A stretch of 64,000 bases of DNA from Cellulomonas sp. NS3. Its GTDB lineage: Bacteria > Actinomycetota > Actinomycetes > Actinomycetales > Cellulomonadaceae. The notes beneath the pieces were generated by a model. The model was not told the DNA's origin and did not search any database. It saw only the letters and a program-made list of their open reading frames with translations. The position numbers were made by a program, and so were the translations under genes. The stretch is taken from contig NZ_CP103289.1 in assembly GCF_024757985.1 (NCBI RefSeq), positions 3,658,001 to 3,722,000 on the forward strand, written 5' to 3'. How positions within the stretch are numbered: position 1 is the stretch's first letter; each line of letters opens with the position of its first letter. Positions 60,454-64,000 of this stretch are shown piece after piece.

Positions 60454-62088
60454 TCAGTAGCGGAAGGCCCCGACCTGCTCGCGCAGCTCGGCGGACATCC
60501 GCGCGAGGTCCACGACCTGGTCGTTGGTGCGGCTGACGACGGCGCTCGCCGACGCCGCGGACGACGCGACGCCCGTGATGTTCGCGGCGATGTCGCCCGA
60601 GCCGGTCGCGGCCTCGCCGACGCTGCGCGACATCTCGGTGGTCGTCGCGGTCTGCTCCTCGACGGCCGACGCGATGGTCATCTGGTAGTCGTTGATGCTC
60701 TCGATGATCCGGCCGATCTGGCTGATCACCGCGACGGCGGACGTCGTCTGGCTCTGGTTCGCGGCGATCCGCGAGGCGATGTCCTCGGCGGCGCGCGCGG
60801 ACTCCTGCGCGAGGTCCTTGACCTCGCCGGCGACGACCGCGAAGCCCTTGCCGGCCTCGCCGGCGCGTGCGGCCTCGATCGTGGCGTTGAGCGCGAGCAG
60901 GTTCGTCTGCTCCGCGATGCTCGTGATGACCTTGACGACGTTGCCGATCTCCTGCGAGCTCTCGCCCAGGGCCCCGACCGTGGTGGCCGCCTCCTGCGCG
61001 TGCCCGACGGCCTGCGAGGCGACCTTCGCGGCCTCGTTGGCGTTCTGCGCGATCTCGCGGATCGAGGCGCCCATCTGCTCGGCGCCCGCCGCGACCGTCT
61101 GCACGTTGCGGCTGACCTGCTCGGCCGCCGCCGCGACGACCCCGGCCTGCGCGGAGGTCTCCTCCGACCCGGACGCGAGCTCGTGCGTCGAGGCGGACAT
61201 GAGCTCGGCGGACGACGCGAGCTCGCGCGAGGTCTCCGCGACGCGGCCGAGCGTGGCCCGCATCGCGTCCTGCGCCTTGCCGAGCGAGCGGGCCATCGCA
61301 CCGAGCTCGTCGTGCGTCGTGACGTCGGCGCGGACCGTGAGGTCGCCCTGCTCCATGGCCTCGATCGCGCGCTGGACCTCGAGCACCGAGCCGCGCATCG
61401 AGCGGGCGAGCAGGAGACCGAGCGCGACGACCACGGCGATGCCGACGACGAGCGCGACGAGGAGGATCGCGCGGGCCGTGTCGGCGGCGCGCTGCGCCTC
61501 GGCGGCGATGCCGTCGATGTACTCCGTCATGCCGGCCTCGATCGCGTCGAGCTGGTCGACGAACTCGCTCTTGATCGGCTCGGTCACGTCGGTCAGCACG
61601 CGCTCGTACTCGGCCGCGTCGTCGTCGAGCGCCGCGGGGACGAGCTGGGTGTCGCGCGCGTCCTTCCACGCCTCCCAGTTCGCCGTGAACTCGTGGATCC
61701 GCGGCTCGAGGTCGCCGATCACCAGGGTCACGGCGTCGAGCGCCTCCTGGAGCTCCGCGTCGTTCTCCTCCTGCTCGACGAGCCAGAACTCCTCGGCCGC
61801 GTCGGACGTGAGGGCGCCGAGCTGGGCGACGATCATGCGCGCCTTGAGCTGGTCCTCGTGGACCGTCGCGAGCGGGTCGCCCACCGACTTCTGCACCTCG
61901 GCGAGCGCCGCCGTCTTGGCCGCGAGGCTCTCGGCCTGGTAGATGCCGAGCCCGCCGATGGCGATCGCGACGACGGACAGCACCCCGATGACGCCGAGGA
62001 GCTTCCCGCGGATCGAGCTCGTCAGCCCGCGGCGGGTGGCCGCGGTGCCGGTGTCGCCCGTGGGGGCGGAGGGACCGGTCGTCGTCAT
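60454..62088 (-). CDS. Methyl-accepting chemotaxis protein
   Basis: A 544-residue chemoreceptor. A cytoplasmic N-terminus (1-27), TM1 (about 30-50), a helical four-helix-bundle-type sensor (52-200), TM2 (about 205-230) and HAMP (230-285) lead to the signalling coiled coil. The conserved hairpin [20 protein letters not shown] lies near 395-415. No C-terminal CheR/CheB-tethering pentapeptide is seen. The sensor has no recognised ligand-binding fold. ATG at 62088 follows GAGGAGTGCATGCC. It is the second receptor gene of the operon, closely similar in its signalling part to the neighbour. Confidence 0.93.
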   Translation of the reverse strand: MTTTGPSAPTGDTGTAATRRGLTSSIRGKLLGVIGVLSVVAIAIGGLGIYQAESLAAKTAALAEVQKSVGDPLATVHEDQLKARMIVAQLGALTSDAAEEFWLVEQEENDAELQEALDAVTLVIGDLEPRIHEFTANWEAWKDARDTQLVPAALDDDAAEYERVLTDVTEPIKSEFVDQLDAIEAGMTEYIDGIAAEAQRAADTARAILLVALVVGIAVVVALGLLLARSMRGSVLEVQRAIEAMEQGDLTVRADVTTHDELGAMARSLGKAQDAMRATLGRVAETSRELASSAELMSASTHELASGSEETSAQAGVVAAAAEQVSRNVQTVAAGAEQMGASIREIAQNANEAAKVASQAVGHAQEAATTVGALGESSQEIGNVVKVITSIAEQTNLLALNATIEAARAGEAGKGFAVVAGEVKDLAQESARAAEDIASRIAANQSQTTSAVAVISQIGRIIESINDYQMTIASAVEEQTATTTEMSRSVGEAATGSGDIAANITGVASSAASASAVVSRTNDQVVDLARMSAELREQVGAFRY

Positions 62089-62195
62089 GGCATGCACTCC
62101 TCGTCGTGGCGGGGCGGTGCCCCGGTGTCGTCGCACGACCGATCGGCGCGGGCACCGGCCTGATGAGGTGCGGACCGGACGAAGGGCGGGCGATT

Positions 62196-63839
62196 TCAGT
62201 AGGTGAAGGCAACCGTCCGCTCGCGGAGCTCGTCCGAGAGCCGGGCGAGCTCGACGACGGAGGCGCTCATCTGCGCGAGCACGTGCGAGCTGGTCTCGGC
62301 GGCCGAGGCGACGCCGGTGATGTTCGCGGCGATCTCGCCCGAGCCCGCGGCGGCCTCCTGGACCCCGCGCGACATCTCGGTCGTCGTCGCGGTCTGCTCC
62401 TCGACCGACGACGCGATCGTCAGCTGGAAGTCGTTGATCGAGCCGATGATGTGCGTGATCTGCTCGATCGCCGCGACGGCCCCCGTGGTGTCGAGCTGGA
62501 TCGCGTCGACGCGGCGTGCGATGTCCTCGGTGGCGCGGGCGGTCTCGCGCGCGAGCTCCTTGACCTCGCCCGCGACGACCGCGAAGCCCTTGCCGGCCTC
62601 CCCGGCGCGCGCCGCCTCGATGGTGGCGTTCAGCGCCAGGAGGTTGGTCTGCTCCGCGATGCTCGTGATCGTCTTGACGACGTCGCCGATCTCCGAGGAC
62701 GAGACCCCGAGCCGGGCGACGGTCTGCGTGGTGTGCGCCGCGACGCCGGTCGCGTCGGAGGCGACCCTGGCCGCCTGGTTGGCGTTCTGCGCGATCTCGC
62801 GGATCGAGGCGCCCATCTGCTCGGCCCCGGCGGCGACGCCGTGCACGTTGCGGTTGACCTCCTCCGCGGCGGCCGCGACCACCCCGGCCTGCGCCGACGT
62901 CTCCTGCGAGCTCACCGCGACCTGGGCGTTCGACGACGCCAGGTCCTGCGCCGCCGCGGCGACGGTCCGTGCGGTCTCGACGACGCCGCCGAGCGTCTCG
63001 CGCAGCGACGCCTGTGCGGTCGACAGCGACGCGGCCATGCGACCCGTCTCGTCGCGGCCCGGCACGTCGGCCGTGACCGTGAGGTCGCCCTCGGCCATCG
63101 CGTCGAGCGAGCGGTGCACGGCCTGGATGGCCCGGCTGGTGCGGCGCGCGACGGCGACCGCGAGCGAGCCGGCGCCGAGCGACCCGACGACAAAGGCGAT
63201 CGCGAGGACCACGATGGTCCGGTCGACCTCCGCGCGGCTCTCCGCGAGGATCGCGTCGACCTGCGAGTCGATCTGGCCCTGCGCGAGCGCGAGCGCACGG
63301 CCGGCCCACATCGGGTCGGCGGCGACGCTGGCCCCGATCGCCTGCTCGAGCCCGTCGACGTCGCCCGCCTGGGCGAGCGGGACGAGGGTCGCGTCGCGGT
63401 AGGTCAGCCACGCGGCCCACCGGTCCTGGAAGTCCGCCCACTGCTGGGTCTCGGACTGCGGGAAGTCCGCGACGGCCGCGATCTGCCGCTCGACGTCCCG
63501 GTCGTTCCACGCCTGGCTCTCGGTGAGCTGCAGGCGCGTCACGTCGTCCGTGGCACCGGCCTGCTGCCGGACGAGCAGGTGGCTGCGGGCCTGCGCCGTG
63601 CGCAGCTCCGCCATCGCGGTCTGCAGCTGGCCCGTGAGGCCGGACATCTCCTCCAGGTTCTGCCCCGCGCGCCACAGCGCCACGCCGCCGGCGCCGCCGA
63701 CGAGGCCGAAGACCCCGACGAGGGCGAGCATCGCGACGGTGATCTTCGTGCCCACGGAGCGGTCCCAGAACCACGACGCCCGCGAGGAGCGGGTGGCCGG
63801 GGCGGTCGGGCCGTGCGGGTCGGTCGTCGGTCGTGCCAC
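62196..63839 (-). CDS. Methyl-accepting chemotaxis protein, coupled to a sugar-binding protein gene
   Basis: A 547-residue receptor: TM1 (about 32-55), an extracellular helical sensor (56-205), TM2 (about 207-232), HAMP and the signalling coiled coil. It contains the same hairpin [20 protein letters not shown] and the same [14 protein letters not shown] segment as its neighbour. The GTG at 63839 lies one base after the stop of the preceding sugar-binding protein gene, so the two are translationally coupled. This suggests that the receptor senses the liganded binding protein, though that is inference. Confidence 0.93.
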   Translation of the reverse strand: MARPTTDPHGPTAPATRSSRASWFWDRSVGTKITVAMLALVGVFGLVGGAGGVALWRAGQNLEEMSGLTGQLQTAMAELRTAQARSHLLVRQQAGATDDVTRLQLTESQAWNDRDVERQIAAVADFPQSETQQWADFQDRWAAWLTYRDATLVPLAQAGDVDGLEQAIGASVAADPMWAGRALALAQGQIDSQVDAILAESRAEVDRTIVVLAIAFVVGSLGAGSLAVAVARRTSRAIQAVHRSLDAMAEGDLTVTADVPGRDETGRMAASLSTAQASLRETLGGVVETARTVAAAAQDLASSNAQVAVSSQETSAQAGVVAAAAEEVNRNVHGVAAGAEQMGASIREIAQNANQAARVASDATGVAAHTTQTVARLGVSSSEIGDVVKTITSIAEQTNLLALNATIEAARAGEAGKGFAVVAGEVKELARETARATEDIARRVDAIQLDTTGAVAAIEQITHIIGSINDFQLTIASSVEEQTATTTEMSRGVQEAAAGSGEIAANITGVASAAETSSHVLAQMSASVVELARLSDELRERTVAFTY

Positions 63840-63840
63840 G

Positions 63841-64000
63841 TCAGCTCAGCTCCTGCGCCGTGTAGTAGCCGCCGTCCACCAGGACGGCCTCGTAGTTCTC
63901 GCGCGTCACGACCTGCGGGGTCAGCAGGTAGGACGGGACGACCTTCACGCCGTTGTCGTAGGACGTGACGTCGTTGGTCTCGGGCTCGGCACCCTCGAGC
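63841..64000 (-). CDS. Sugar ABC transporter substrate-binding protein, C-terminal end (partial)
   Basis: The last 52 residues of a protein whose gene begins beyond the right edge. [42 protein letters not shown] and TAQELS* match the C-terminus of ChvE/MglB-type monosaccharide-binding proteins, where a closing YDNGxKxVPSYLL strand is characteristic. It would carry a sugar to an ABC importer outside the window. Its stop (TGA at 63841-63843) is followed one base later by the start of the chemoreceptor gene. Confidence 0.8.
   Translation of the reverse strand, partial: LEGAEPETNDVTSYDNGVKVVPSYLLTPQVVTRENYEAVLVDGGYYTAQELS

Noticed and set aside
60454-63774. An 1106-codon minus-strand frame that seems to fuse both chemoreceptors
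   Set aside because: Only the C-terminal part is a receptor in frame; the upstream part is an out-of-frame shadow of the other receptor. Each gene has its own start and stop.

Overview
This window is chromosomal DNA from a very GC-rich actinobacterium. Overlapping ATGA/GTGA gene junctions, many GTG starts, leaderless-type promoters, a DtxR/IdeR-type regulator, DUF4012 proteins, LPXTG/LAXTG-type sorted proteins and a secreted GH64 glucanase with a ricin-type lectin module suggest Cellulomonas or a close relative in the Micrococcales. That placement is inference; there is no rRNA gene to confirm it. I see no insertion sequence, prophage or CRISPR array, and gene density is ordinary.

Layout. 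1-13.7 kb: a partial DUF3806-like gene, a DUF808 membrane protein, a CPA2 antiporter with an RCK domain, a secreted GH64 beta-1,3-glucanase, a SNF2 helicase, tRNA-Arg(CCT), a lipoprotein, a GGDEF-EAL protein, an OsmC protein, and a divergent TetR/RidA pair around a perfect palindrome. 13.8-20.4 kb: aldo/keto reductase, MmcQ/YjbR and SRPBCC proteins, then the ddaH-rocD arginine/ornithine pair and its probable Lrp/AsnC regulator, separated by a CAP-domain gene. 20.5-27.7 kb: universal stress protein, HNH nuclease, an NlpC/P60 hydrolase behind a ydaO-type (c-di-AMP) riboswitch, DtxR regulator, serC, an MFS transporter and an LAATG-anchored protein. 27.8-36.6 kb: a DUF4012 protein, a MarR-MFS operon, RidA, ugd with a coupled CAP-domain gene, VanZ and an NCS2 permease.

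36.7-55.6 kb is an exopolysaccharide locus. It comprises gmd-fcl (GDP-fucose), a six-gene operon (glycosyltransferase, flippase, unknown protein, Wzy-like polymerase, glycosyltransferase, acyltransferase), a lone acyltransferase, a three-gene operon headed by a WbaP-type initiating transferase, and a divergent fused Wzz/BY-kinase. A sorted LPTTG protein, a second DUF4012 protein and a low-molecular-weight tyrosine phosphatase follow. ugd (UDP-glucuronate) and gmd/fcl would supply precursors; the kinase and phosphatase would control chain length or export.

55.7-64 kb: a third CAP-domain protein, then a compact leftward chemotaxis operon. It holds the end of a sugar-binding protein gene, two methyl-accepting chemotaxis proteins, cheB, cheR and two successive CheY-CheX-like pairs. 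cheA and cheW are not in the window.

The most interesting signals are the duplicated CheY-CheX module, the coupling of a chemoreceptor to a sugar-binding protein, a shared GTCACG...ATCCGA element upstream of three secreted cell-wall-type genes (one also under the riboswitch), helically phased repeats ahead of ddaH-rocD, and an unidentified 258-residue protein inside the polysaccharide operon.
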